The notes below the pieces were generated by a model. It was not told where the DNA came from. It searched no databases and saw only the letters and a program-made list of their open reading frames with translations. A program made the position numbers and the translations under genes. A stretch of 64,000 nt of DNA, taken from positions 3,067,358-3,131,357 of the forward strand of contig CM043959.1 in assembly GCA_014529385.2 (NCBI GenBank). The letters are read 5' to 3'. How positions within the stretch are numbered: position 1 is the first letter of the stretch; each line of letters opens with the position of its first letter. The DNA comes from Adiantum capillus-veneris. Its lineage: Eukaryota; Streptophyta; Polypodiopsida; Polypodiales; Pteridaceae. Shown piece after piece: positions 30,063 to 40,209 of the stretch.

Positions 30063-30262
30063 CTCAACCGCTGCCAGAGAAAACAGCGCTCTCTCTTTCT
30101 CTGGAATAGCTCCTGTGCAGAAAGCTGGGATGGAGTTGGAGCTGATGGAATTTTTGTATGCACGGATTGTTGCCTCAGTTATGTCCTGCCCGTGCTGATC
30201 GTAGCCAACAACCCCCATCTCCACAAAGAGCACCTTGAAGGGTTTGCTATGCTCCATATTCT
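30061..30262 (-). pseudogene. Captured host exon resembling the Lin0512 family
   Basis: On the - strand an AG acceptor-like TGCTCTTCTCAG is followed by coding for KPFKVLFVEMGVVG, then YDQHGQDITEATIRAY and NSISSNSIPAFCTG. I recall M-G-x-G-x-D-x-H-G-Q-D-x-T-x-A-x-x-R-A and SISSNSIP as features of the small Lin0512 conserved family, which plants also have. Only this one exon is seen. It ends near the (CT)n tract and lies inside a retrotransposon block, so it is probably a transduced gene fragment. Family assignment is from memory of the motif. Confidence 0.45.
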
Positions 30263-30376
30263 GAGAAGAGCAGGTGACTCGTTGGAAGACCCAATGTCTG
30301 GAGGAGCGAGATGCAGGATCCAGAGACAAGGTTGATGGTTGATGCCCGCAGCACTTGATGGCCATCTTTCAAAATA

Positions 30377-30378
<2 letters not shown>

Positions 30379-30439
<61 letters not shown>

Positions 30440-30450
30440 GTATATATATA
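30379..30450. repeat. (CT)n followed by (AT)n microsatellite
   Basis: CT dinucleotides change to AT dinucleotides at about 30400, with GTATATATATG interruptions near the end. Confidence 0.9.
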
Positions 30451-31359
30451 GGCAATCAGTGTCCCTGTCGACTTTCTCAGAAATTGTTGTGGCTCTGTAC
30501 ATCACTCCTGCGTTCTTCTGGGCTCCACAGCTGGCATTCTTGTCCTGCATGCTACTGTAGGGCTTCATCCTCATGTGGTGGTGATAGTAGTTGCTGTGCA
30601 TGTATGACTTCAAACTTTCTTTCTTACCACTGCCTTCCATCACCTAGCACTTCCTCTGCTGCCTATCATCACTAGAAATGCTATGGGGTAAGAAGACCAA
30701 GGTCTCTTTTTCTTGTTACATTATATTTAACTGCTATGCAGGTGCTCTCCGATTCCTTGAGCCCCTAGTGATGATGATGTTCAAAAGTGGGTGTTGTTGC
30801 TACTCTGGTTTATTTCTTTTAATCAATTCTTTTAATCTATTTAAAGTGGTGCTCATAGGTTTGGCCCGAGCTGACGATTACAGGATCCGCCATCACTAAC
30901 CTTGAGATGGGGGCATATGTATTCTGAAGGCCAATATATTATGGTGTTATAGTGAATAGTATTAATACTGAAAGGGGCAAATTACATTTCACATTGAATA
31001 GTGATATATGAAGTAGGGTGCACTATAAGATATATATTATAGAGTTATTGATTATCATGTACAAATTTGATAGTCATAAAGTATATTACTCACCAGAGTA
31101 AATAGAGTATAATAACACAAAAGTATAAGATACTATCATTCATTAATTATGAATTTATAAACATATTTAACCATCAAATCTCTCCTGTCCCCTTCCCTTT
31201 TGGATGATGATCGATATCAATGATCAAACCAATGTCGGCACTACCTTCGTATTTGATTGACCACAGCCTCGCAAGTCCGATGGCCTTTTGACACCCACAC
31301 ACACACTCACTTGTCAATTCGAATGCTACACACACACACACACACACAGAGTGTCTTGT

Positions 31360-32280
31360 TCATGCACAAACTGGCATCTCTACTGGATGGATCCTTCTTC
31401 TCTTCTTTTACTCAAGCTAATTTGACATTTCCTTCCCCCTAATGCTACACCTCGTGACGTGGTCTGCATTATCTGACTTTCAAGAAATTATACTCTAGTT
31501 TAGGTAATTTGTATAAGCTACAGACTACCATACTTCCTACTACAAGTTTAAATGAGAAGCTTAATTATGTGGTTTTACTAGGCATTCTCTTGATGCTTTT
31601 TATATATAATATATAAAACCTAGATTATCTCACATAATTTTGTCTAACTAGAAATGCCTGTTGTACATGGAGACTTCTACGAAAGAGTAGCTACGATCAA
31701 ATTAATTCTACGTGTTTTTTATCTACTGTTTATATTATAGCCTTTACATGATGACTAAACACTAGTCAACGACCTTTAAACAATAAAAATGAAATAATAA
31801 TAATAATAATAATAAATCTTTTAATAAGCATTTTTGAGACAACAGTTTGCCATATCAAGAGGACTGCTTCATTTAGTAGATGTCTGTAAGTAATTCATGT
31901 ACTGTAATTTTGTCTCTTACATTAATCTATAAACTCAAATCAAATGTGGTTCATACTTTTTTTTTTTTTGGCGACTACTTTATCTATGCTATTAAGTTAA
32001 AACTGTAGAAAATTTCTTTTCCACTCAGTTGTCTCACATTTGTCTCCGTTGTATACTAATCCCCTTTGTAGTTGTCAAGTTCATGACTAATTAATAACCC
32101 CACACTACCAAATTTTGGATCTGTTACCTATACTTTGGTCTAAGTTTGCTAATTGCAGTTGTCTCCTACTTGTACCTCTCTCCCCACGCACAAACTAGTA
32201 CATATTTTCAGATGCAGTACATAATCCAGAGTCTAATGGTTTACAGAAAGCACACAGGTGAGTTCTCTCCGCATTTTTAA
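31360..32280 (+). repeat. Copy 2 of the direct repeat (partner 24840-25560)
   Basis: Same orientation as copy 1, although the surrounding elements are inverted relative to each other. It contains an (ATA)n stretch near 31790 and a candidate exon of ~100 nt at about 32160-32255, between TTGCAG and GTGAGT, open in one frame. It stops just before LTR D. Confidence 0.65.
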
Positions 32281-32290
32281 TTTTTGCCAC

Positions 32291-32774
32291 TGCTACAAAC
32301 GGGAGCGCGGTGGCCCTGCAAAATACCAAAATAACACGCTGCCAACCATAAAACTGACAAATCTGCATACCTGGCACATCCACGAACTCGTAATTGAATC
32401 CATATGCGAACAACGAGAGATGGAGAGCGGAAGAGAGGGAAAGAGCATGCATAGGCACACCTCCTAGAGTGGAGTGCTACGCCGACACGGTGAGAGAGGA
32501 GAGAGGAGAGGAGAGAAGAATACACAGACACTGGGTGCAATCTCCCCTTGTGCAAAAGTGATCATTTCCCTCTTGCACGTATTTGATTTATAGATTTCTT
32601 GAATGGTCAAATTGGTTACAAATTGGCCGGTCGGTCATAAATGGCCAAAGCTCATAAAAGAGCACTTGAATAATAAAATGTACATAAAATATGATATCCT
32701 TTGCAATAGCCTAGCTCGGTCAAGCCTTTTCCACTCTCAACTACAATAAATAGTAAAATATCAATCCCATAACA
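32291..32774 (-). repeat. LTR D (inverted, 484 bp)
   Basis: TGCTACAAACGG to CCCATAACA, the same family as A-C. No PBS is found at its U5 side (the adjacent - strand bases are GTGGCAAAAATT). On its other side it has the polypurine tract and ~180 bp of internal 3' sequence (32775-32954), so it acts as a 3' LTR. Confidence 0.82.
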
Positions 32775-32954
32775 TACCTCTCCGTTGGAAAGCAACTATC
32801 CTTAGTTGAGAAGATAATAAATCTACAAACAATACTTGTCAAAAACAATGATTAGAAATCTGTATCGAAACTATCATATAGTAAAATAAAAATCGATAAA
32901 TTTAGATAACATTGCTTATGCCTATCGTCTTCCACATACTGCCTATTCTAGTGG

Positions 32955-33169
32955 TCCATTTCCCTCTTGCACGTATTTCATTTATAGATTTCTTGAATGG
33001 TCAAATTGATTACAAACTGGCCGGCCGGTTATATATGGCCACAGCTCATAAAAGATTACTTGAATAATAAAATGTACATGATATACAAATCCATTCGCAT
33101 AGGCCAAGCCGGGTCTAGTCTTTTCCACCTATCAGCTGCAATAAATAATAAAATGTCAATTCTATAATA
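32955..33169 (-). repeat. LTR E (inverted, truncated to the U3 part)
   Basis: Similarity to the LTR family starts abruptly at CCATTTCCCTCTTGCACG and runs to the U3 terminus, where the expected TG is TA on the - strand. GTGGG follows. The junction at 32954 joins U3 to internal 3' sequence, meaning that most of an element has been deleted. Confidence 0.8.
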
Positions 33170-33970
33170 GTGGGTCCCTCATGAGATGATGTAGTTGCTT
33201 GCATACTTAGCCAAGCAAATATTTTCTAGACTAGTTGGTCTCTTTGTGTATTTCATCACAAGGTCATCAAAGATTATATTTGTGTTATTAGGATGAAGTG
33301 TTTGCAAGGAAGTCTTTCTCTTTAGCAATAGTATTCTTTGGGTTTGGAAGTTTGCATTGATGAAGATAAATTGTCTGCTTGTGTCATGCAATGGGAGAGA
33401 TAGTGAAATGTATGTTGCTTGTTGGGTTGTGATTTCTTTAGCATTGATCAAGGCACCTCCAATTTTTTAAAGATGTTCCATTGCAGGAAGATTCTCTTTT
33501 TTGCACTTGTCAAGGATTTTGTTAATTGCTCTGCTTGTGGTTGAATCTGTTTTTGTCACGTATGGTGTGCAGTATGTAGCAACTCCATGAGCATTGAAAA
33601 TGAACTGGATATCAACATTGCCATCCTAAAAAGAGGCCTAATCCACTCAACAAAAACCTTCTTACCGTTTTTCCAAATCCCATATTGGCAAATTTCTTTG
33701 CCTGGATGTCTTTGAAGAGTGGCTTAAGTTGATTAGGTAAGGGCAACAAGATAGTATAATCCACAATAGAAAGGGCGTTAGAAAAATGCTTGAAAACATT
33801 TATTTTGTGACCCACACAACCGTACAACCCCTTTCTCTTGGACCTCATTGGTGATATGATTATAATCTGCCTTTCGTGATGGCACAAACAAGAGCTACTA
33901 CAATAGCACAAAGTATGAGATCATGCTAAAAATATTTGTTGACTTAAAGTGGCATGCTTACTGTTGCTCT
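33170..33970 (-). pseudogene. Helitron-like Rep region, upstream half
   Basis: Reading leftward: GHKINVFKHFSNALSIVDYT (33911-33612 frame) resembles the Helitron G-H-x-x-N-x-x-x-D/H motif. A second frame follows, with VDIQFIFNAHGVATYCTPYV then TKTDSTTSRAINKILDKCKK, matching the Rep-end motif with two tyrosines in Y-x-x-x-Y spacing. Then come INAKEITTQQATYISLSLPL, SRQFIFINA and KYTKRPTSLENICLAKYASN. These are the typical Helitron blocks before the helicase. Several frameshifts and stops show that it is dead. It continues at 23084 on the other side of the LTR block. Confidence 0.72.
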
Positions 33971-34090
33971 GTCAGCAGAGGAAGGACCATCTATGACAAT
34001 GAGTCAGGTGCCACTACTACCATCACTTTTGGCCATATTCTCCACTTTGACAACGTTGAACACGATAGTAGGTACACCGTCTTCAAGAGT

Positions 34091-34588
34091 TTAACTCCAT
34101 GTTGCCAAAAGATCTTTGATCTTGTGCTCAGGAAATAAAGTAAGAATATACTCAAAGGAGGACGCTTTCACAATAGATGTAGTAGCATCAACATAGAGAG
34201 CAAGCTGGAAAGTGTCTCCATCATTAGGATTTTTCTTCCTCACAACAAGACCCTCTTTATGCAAGAAATCATCCACCACAAATGTGTTGACAAATTGATC
34301 AATGTAATTTTCCGTCACAACAAAGGTGATAGTATGATCAACAACTTTGTCCACTAGATCAGCTTTCAAAAATCTAATATAGTTTTCTTTTTGGATTTTG
34401 TAAGTTCCATACTTCGCCAAGACCTTCCCAATAAAGACAAAGTGATAACTTATACTATCAGAGAGTTCAGATATAAGAAGCTCATGCGTAGACTGGCTCA
34501 ATGCCAACTGAGAACCAAAGGAGTCTGCAATTGGTCTTGGATCTTCTTTGATAGACACTAAACTCAGAGAGCACTTTATAGTATCCAA
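34091..34588 (-). pseudogene. Unrecognised open frame upstream of the Helitron Rep
   Basis: A 165-residue frame (VLAKYGTYKIQKENYIRFLK; FVVDDFLHKEGLVVRKKNPN). It is on the same strand and upstream of the Helitron Rep region, so it may be the N-terminal part of the same protein, but no Helitron motif is visible. It could also be an unrelated fragment. Confidence 0.3.
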
Positions 34589-34640
34589 TGAAGGATTTGC
34601 TCTATAAGAAGTGTTAAGATCAGAACGCCCTGTGACAAAC

Positions 34641-34919
34641 TCAACAACGTTGACAAGTATTCAGATTAAGGAAAGCACAATATAAAGATATACCTCTAAT
34701 GGTAGCCATCCCTCTAGCAATGTTCAAAGCTTTTTGCACAACTTTTGGAGATGCTTTCTTAAGTTTGGCTTTAGGACTAAGTTTTTTACTTGAGGAATGG
34801 CTCAGAGAAAATGATGCGCTACTCGGTGAACCAAGCTGCACACTCTCTAAACCCACTTCGGGCAAGTTCTCATTGCAAGGAACTCCACTCAAATCTTCAA
34901 GATAGACATTGCTTGGCAC
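34641..34919 (-). CDS. Small basic open frame, unrecognised
   Basis: A 92-residue frame with a Ser/Lys-rich middle (SSSKKLSPKAKLKKASPKVV). It follows the same strand order as the Helitron remnant. No family is recognised, and it may be a chance frame. Confidence 0.2.
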   Translation of the reverse strand: MPSNVYLEDLSGVPCNENLPEVGLESVQLGSPSSASFSLSHSSSKKLSPKAKLKKASPKVVQKALNIARGMATIRGISLYCAFLNLNTCQRC

Positions 34920-35449
34920 CCTTGTGAAAGCATCTACATTTAAGAGCGATACTTCAAGACAAGTTACAAGATGAGCAATACTTCAAGATAAGTGAAGCAA
35001 AAGAAAGAAGAGTAGAGAGAAAAACACTTCACCATTCATCTTTGAATCCATAGGATTTCCAAGACAAAGTTTGATAAACAAGGCTTAGTTTAACTTGACA
35101 AGATGGACAAACCAGAGAGTATTTCAAGGTTTAACTATAGAAAACTAAGGGAAGTTGGGAAAGTTCTCCAAATACTTAACACACTAATGAAAGCTAGCAT
35201 TGAAAACTAGACTAAGCTTACTACAAGAGAGAAGACTAAACTCATCACAAGATAGATGAGAGATCACTAAAATCTAGGATTAAGCTCTAGCAGAGAGATG
35301 CTGCTTAACAACAAACCACTACCTTTTTATATGCCATTTAAACATAGGACGTATAAGAAACATAATGAACACTATCTTTAAAACTTTACACCGAAGGAGA
35401 GAGAAGTCTATTTTGTATGTTGAGATTGGACAATAAAACACCTTTAGAC
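34920..35449. other. No gene recognised
   Basis: About 0.5 kb of AT-rich sequence with short GA-rich stretches. Nothing can be assigned. Confidence 0.5.
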
Positions 35450-36905
35450 TTCATGCGGGCTTCCATTACCATCTCCCTTGCCATGATATCCCAATTCTCA
35501 TTTGAGATGGTGAGGGTGCAGAAAAATTTAGCACATAGAGATCCAAGTCATGAGTGACAGGGTCAAGGATACCAAGCCCACCCTAAGCTTTTGGTTTAGT
35601 GATAGCCGCCCATTTGCCTCATTGCCATGGTCTGCCATCAGTCAGTTTATTTCTCCACAAAAACTCCTTAATTGGTTTCAGAAGCACTTTCAATTTTTTC
35701 AGGACAATTGTAGGAATGGTGACATGAGGGTAATAAACGGGATGAAGAAGGTATTAATTATTGCATATCTATAGTGAAAAGGAATTAGAATTAACTCCCA
35801 CCGCTTCGTTTTCTTTTTAATTTTTTCTTTAACCCAGTTAAAGGGTGTTTTGTGAGCTACCCTCCCCAACGTGTACCCTAGGTGTCGGAATATGTTGCCT
35901 CTCTTCACAACCTCTCCAGCCCAACTTGAAAAATCAAAGCTATCATCTTTCGTCAAAGAGATAAGTCTTGATTTTGCAATGTTGCATTGAGACCCTGACG
36001 CTAAGGCAAACACCTGGACAATCTCCAAGGCTTGCCTAGCATTGTTCACATTTGCTTGGAGGAAGAGTAGTGAGTCATCCACAAACACATTGATAAGAAA
36101 TTGTTTTCCATTCTGGAGGTGCTTTCCTTGAATCTCTCCTCTTGCCACCGTTGGCTCCAACATCACAATAAGAGGGTGGGTGCAAGCTGCAAACCAAAGC
36201 GGCACTAAGGGAACCCTTGATGAATGGATCTCTTCACATCAAAACAGTCAACTATTCTGGATTTGAATAACAGCTTGACATATTCGTGAACCAAACCCCA
36301 AAGATTGAAGCGTTTCTTGCACAAAAGACCACGTTACCCTATCATATGCCTTATCAAGGTCCAATTGTAGAAGGACACATTCTTGTTTCTTGAACTTGGC
36401 ATATTCCATACCTATCATAGCTGCCATGATGTTGTCATATATTGATCTACCTTCAATAAATTCATGTTGGTAGGGAGAGATAACATAAGCTAACATTGGG
36501 GTCATTCTTTCGGTAATGAGTTTAGCCATCACCTTGTACATCACTGTCATCATTGTGATTGGTCTCAAATGTTTGAGTTGAGAGCATGCCAATTACTTGG
36601 GGATGAGCTTAATTATTCCTTTCTTCACCCTTGATTCAAGATTACCTTTAGTAAAGGCTCTATTAACCATAAGCAAGAAAGATGGGCCCATAATCTCCCA
36701 GAACTCTTGATCGTGATCCCATCCCATCCTGGTAACTTTTCTTTGCCCAGATTTTTTGGTAAAGGGCCTTTCCAAGCAATTCGCTCAATCAGAGTCCACT
36801 AATGTTGGGGTGGCCGTAGAAATCTTATTCCTGGATTCACTAATTATGGGAGAGGGGGAATCTTGCCAAAGTCGACGATGTGGAAGAGTAGAGACCAAGG
36901 GGAGT
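35450..36905 (-). pseudogene. Decayed L1-like LINE reverse transcriptase
   Basis: RT blocks appear in order on the - strand in three frames: KKGIIKLIPK (36775-36593), then LKHLRPITMM with YQHEFIEGRSIYDNIMAAM and QLDLDKAYDRVTWSF (36592-36248), then FVDDSLLFLQAN with the catalytic F-x-D-D (36205-35699). Weak remains of the post-RT region continue to about 35450. The K-A-Y-D-R-V-x-W block is typical of plant L1 LINEs. The copy is 5'-truncated, and its 5' end lies next to a (GA)n tract (36910-36970), which is (CT)n on the coding strand. Confidence 0.8.
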
Positions 36906-36909
36906 GAGC

Positions 36910-36970
<61 letters not shown>
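36910..36970. repeat. (GA)n microsatellite
   Basis: Uninterrupted GA dinucleotides at the 5' side of the - strand LINE fragment. Confidence 0.95.
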
Positions 36971-36972
<2 letters not shown>

Positions 36973-37089
36973 TCCTGAACCAATCAACCTTGGCAATGAA
37001 TAATTCAATGTGTATAGAATGGAGGCAAGGGGTTGCTTATATAGAAATCTTAGTAAATTTCCCTACCCAAGACTTTGACAAATAAGTAA

Positions 37090-37761
37090 AATAAATATCT
37101 AAAAGCCAAACTAAATAATGGGATCACATTGGGAAGTTCACTTGAGATGCCAAAACTATGACACCTTCTCTCCAGCTCATAGTGGACATCAATAGTGGGA
37201 CCTAGTCGATGAAGAAGCTACCATGGACACTTCAATAGTGGCCACCAATTGGATACACCTCGGTGTTGCTCTCCTCAACTTTGTACTTGAAAGTAATGCC
37301 ATCTTGAGCATCGGTTGCCTTTGTAGAAACTTTGAACTGTAGACTATACTACGTCCAGTAATCCCCATTCGTGAACTATGAACACATCACGTCCAAAATA
37401 TAAAATTCCAAGATAATGAACTATTGGAACATATCTTGTCTATAATCTAACCAACAACAATGGATTGGTACACTCATCCATAGTGTTTTAGATGTCTGAT
37501 TGGTTCCTTGCCAGATGCATGTGCATTGAACTCTGACCTACGGGTCCAAACACCAATAACTTGAACTCTAACACAAGGGTCCAAATTAATTATACGGAGC
37601 ATTCATTGCCCCTCTCTACCATTGACAAGCCTCTCTCTGGCTGAAGCTAGTGGCGACACCGATCTTCATGTGACTAGAAGGCAGGAGTCTGTGTGCCAGT
37701 GTAGTCACCACCACACCAACAACCTCCTTACTGTCCTTCCCTGAGTCACTATCACTGCTTT
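37090..37761. other. No gene recognised
   Basis: Non-coding sequence between the LINE/microsatellite region and the Copia gag fragment. It could be part of the Copia element downstream of gag, but no protease or integrase motif is seen. Confidence 0.4.
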
Positions 37762-37969
37762 CCTAATGTTGCTTGCTTTTACCTTTGTCCTTTGTATAAT
37801 CTTCATCTTTGCCTTTGGATTTTCAATCCTTGGCCAAGTGACCATGCTTTCCACATTTCCACATTCCTAATGTTGCTTGCTTTTACCTTTGTCCTTTGTA
37901 TAATCTTTATCTTTGCCTTTGGATTTTCAATCCTTGGCCAAGTGACCATGCTTTCCACATTTGTAACAA
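37762..37969. repeat. Two-copy 104-bp tandem duplication
   Basis: CCTAATGTTGCTTGC at 37762 recurs at 37866, with the following ~100 bp nearly identical. It duplicates the zinc-knuckle-coding end of the Copia gag fragment. Confidence 0.85.
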
Positions 37970-38250
37970 CGGTACTTCGTCCTCTTTCTAGAATCCGAAG
38001 CAGCAAGTGCTTCACCATGTGTTTCCACTATCTTAGAATTTGGAATTTTGCCTTGAGTTACCAACACGGCTTCCTCCTCAATGAGAAAAGAGTTGAGATC
38101 ATCAAATTCCAACCTTTCCTTTGTGACTTGTAGCCGAAGTGTCCTAGCCACAATTTCATACTCTTTAGGCAGCTTCGTGAGAACCAAAGTAGCTAATTGG
38201 GTACTCGTAAGTGCACTCTTCATAGGCAATAGTTGATCATGAATAACTTT
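37927..38250 (-). pseudogene. Ty1/copia gag fragment
   Basis: The - strand encodes TQLATLVLTKLPKEYEIVAR, then FDDLNSFLIEEEAVL and CYKCGKHGHLAKD, the gag domain plus CCHC knuckle of plant Copia elements. The frame runs upstream (IHDQLLPMKSAL) to the point where an LTR element begins at 38251, so it is cut by that insertion. The N-terminal half should lie on the far side of the insertion but was not recognised after 44640. Confidence 0.75.
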
Positions 38251-40159
38251 TGTAATGGAATTGGCCTATTAACTTGAGAGTAACGGAAATTAGAGAGAGT
38301 ACTTTTGAGAAATTACTTTGTGAGCATAGCGGGTGAACATAATTGAAGTTAGCAACATAAACATAAAAATTACTTAACTTGGCATGAATAATACTTTTGC
38401 AAGAGAGAGAATTTAGAGAGCATGACAACAGATGAGGACCAGATTTATGTGGAGCCGGTCCCCCCTCCAATAGGCATTTGTATTATGATTTCTCCCATCA
38501 AGAGACACTTGTTACAATACAATCTTTGTGTTCCTTGTGACCTAGGTGATGCAATGAAGATGGAAAGCTTCATGCATCGCGAGCATCACATAAACTTTGA
38601 GGAAAGCATCTACTATCCCAAGCCTCAGTCCCAAGACCTCAAACACCTTGAAGGTGGAGAGAGCTAGCATGCAATGAGAGTAGGGAAGAGGAAGAAGAAA
38701 CATTTCATTGGAGAAAAAATTAGTTCCTCACTTATCATCTCTCTTATTGCTAGCATACATAATAGCATAGTAATGAAGATGGGGAAGATGGCAAGCTAAG
38801 CATTGAAGCATGGCTCTTGGTTGGATTTACACTCCATAGCCAAGAGTGTTGGTGTAGGCTCTCAACCTCTCTACTTGCTTGGAGAAGGAGAGGGAGCTCT
38901 TGCACTTTGCACTTCACACGATGAGAGTGTGTGCGAGTGTGTGTGGGAGAGTATACCCCCTAAGCGAGCCCCTAGCTTCTTTGGTCCACCCCCCCTTGTA
39001 GCTCATGATTGAAGCTCATTGGACCCCTCCATGCCTAGCCAATCATAAGCAGGAGGTAAATCAAGTAACAAGGGTAGCCTTGGGACAAGTGTCCCCCTTT
39101 CCCCTTTGAGATAGAGGACTTGATAAATGTAAAAACAATTAATTAAATCTTCTTATTTATCATTGGACCCCTTACCCCTTGGGTGGCCAACCAATAGGCT
39201 TTATGTACACCATGAGGGAAACATGAGGAGGAACTTGACAAGTGTCCCTTTTGCTTTCTTTGTACCAAGCATTCCTTGTGTGAGTGTGTGTGTGTATTCT
39301 CTCTCATCCCCTCTCTTGTAGGGCTCACTCCCTAAATCTTCTAATTTATCATTGGACCCCTTGGGTGGCCAACCAATAGGCTTCAAGCACCCCATGAGGG
39401 CAACACGAGGAGGAACTTGACAAGTGTCCCTTTTGCTTTCTTTGTACCAAGCATGCCTTGTGTGAGTGTGTGTGTGTTATCTCTCATCCCCCCTCTTGTA
39501 GGGATTAGCTATGACTTTTGTGCCACCTCAAGCCCCTCAACCTTAACATGAGGAAGAACTTGACAAGTGTCCCTTTTTCTTTCTTTGTACCAATCATGCC
39601 TTGTGTGAGTGTGTGTGTGTGTTCTCTCTCATCCCCCCTCTTGTAGGGATTAGTTGTGACTTTTGTGCCACCTCAAGCCCCTCAACCTTGGGCCTAGTTC
39701 TCACCACAAGCTTGGCCCTTAATCCCCTCAAGCTTGGGCCTTAAGGCCCTCTAGCTTGGGCCTTAAGCCCCCCAAGCTTGGGCTCGGTTCTCACCTCAAG
39801 TACAACCCTAGAATCTCAAGCATGACAAGCACCTCAAGCATCTCAATCGTCAAGCACCTCAGTCATCAAGCACCTCAAGCACCTTAGTCATGAAGCATGA
39901 CAAGCACCTCAAGCACCTTAAGCTTGGGCCGGGTTCCCACCTCAAGCTCATCCTGAGCTTATCTAAGGTCAAAGGACTTTTATACTAACTATTGGAGGTC
40001 TTCAATGAAGCTAACCCTAAGGTCTTATGCTCCATTGGTTAGCCTTGCTCTTTGATAGACCATCTCTCATTTGGGCCCCTTTACCATTGGACCCATGTTG
40101 AGATAGATCTATAAACACATGTCTATATCTTAACCCTTGTTCTCGTTTAGTCTCCGACA
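38251..40159 (-). repeat. Left (3') LTR of a low-coding LTR element
   Basis: It starts TGTAATGGAATTGG and plausibly ends CTCCGACA at 40159. Its first ~970 bp match 43668-44640. It contains three ~190-bp tandem units (39156-39690) and many AAGCTTGGGCC / CAAGCACCT short repeats (39690-39960). Orientation is set by the PBS beside the right copy. The right boundary is uncertain. Confidence 0.65.
39156..39690. repeat. Tandem ~190-bp repeat (three units)
   Basis: Units share TTATCATTGGACCCC, AGGAACTTGACAAGTGTCCC, TTTCTTTGTACCAA and CTTGTGTGAGTGTG. The third unit lacks the first block. Confidence 0.8.
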
Positions 40160-40209
40160 TTAAATGATCAGCTTGTTAGCACAGAGGAGCGACACCATGA
40201 GTTTTCTTT

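Larger units (their letters stand above)
23085..33169. mobile_element. Composite LTR block: tail-to-tail pair of one non-coding LTR family
   Basis: The block is flanked by GTGGG at 23080-23084 and 33170-33174, and the Helitron reading frame is restored across it. LTRs: A 23085-23578 (+), B 26666-27159 (+), C 27161-27646 (-), D 32291-32774 (-), E 32955-33169 (-, partial). A has an initiator-Met PBS after it and B has a polypurine tract before it, so A-B is a conventional + element. B and C meet U5 to U5 with one G between them. The outer end on the right is the U3 start of E. Internal regions lack gag or pol, so the family is non-autonomous (LARD-like). Confidence 0.75.

Noticed and set aside
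29765-30163. Arg-Glu dipeptide-repeat frames (and similar frames at 36756-37085, 46461-46832, 51909-52166)
   Set aside because: They are translations of (GA)n/(CT)n microsatellites; no coding evidence beyond composition.
32291-33169. D-E as an independent LTR element with its own target duplication
   Set aside because: The five bases outside D (GCCAC) do not match those outside E (GTGGG), while GTGGG matches the left of LTR A.
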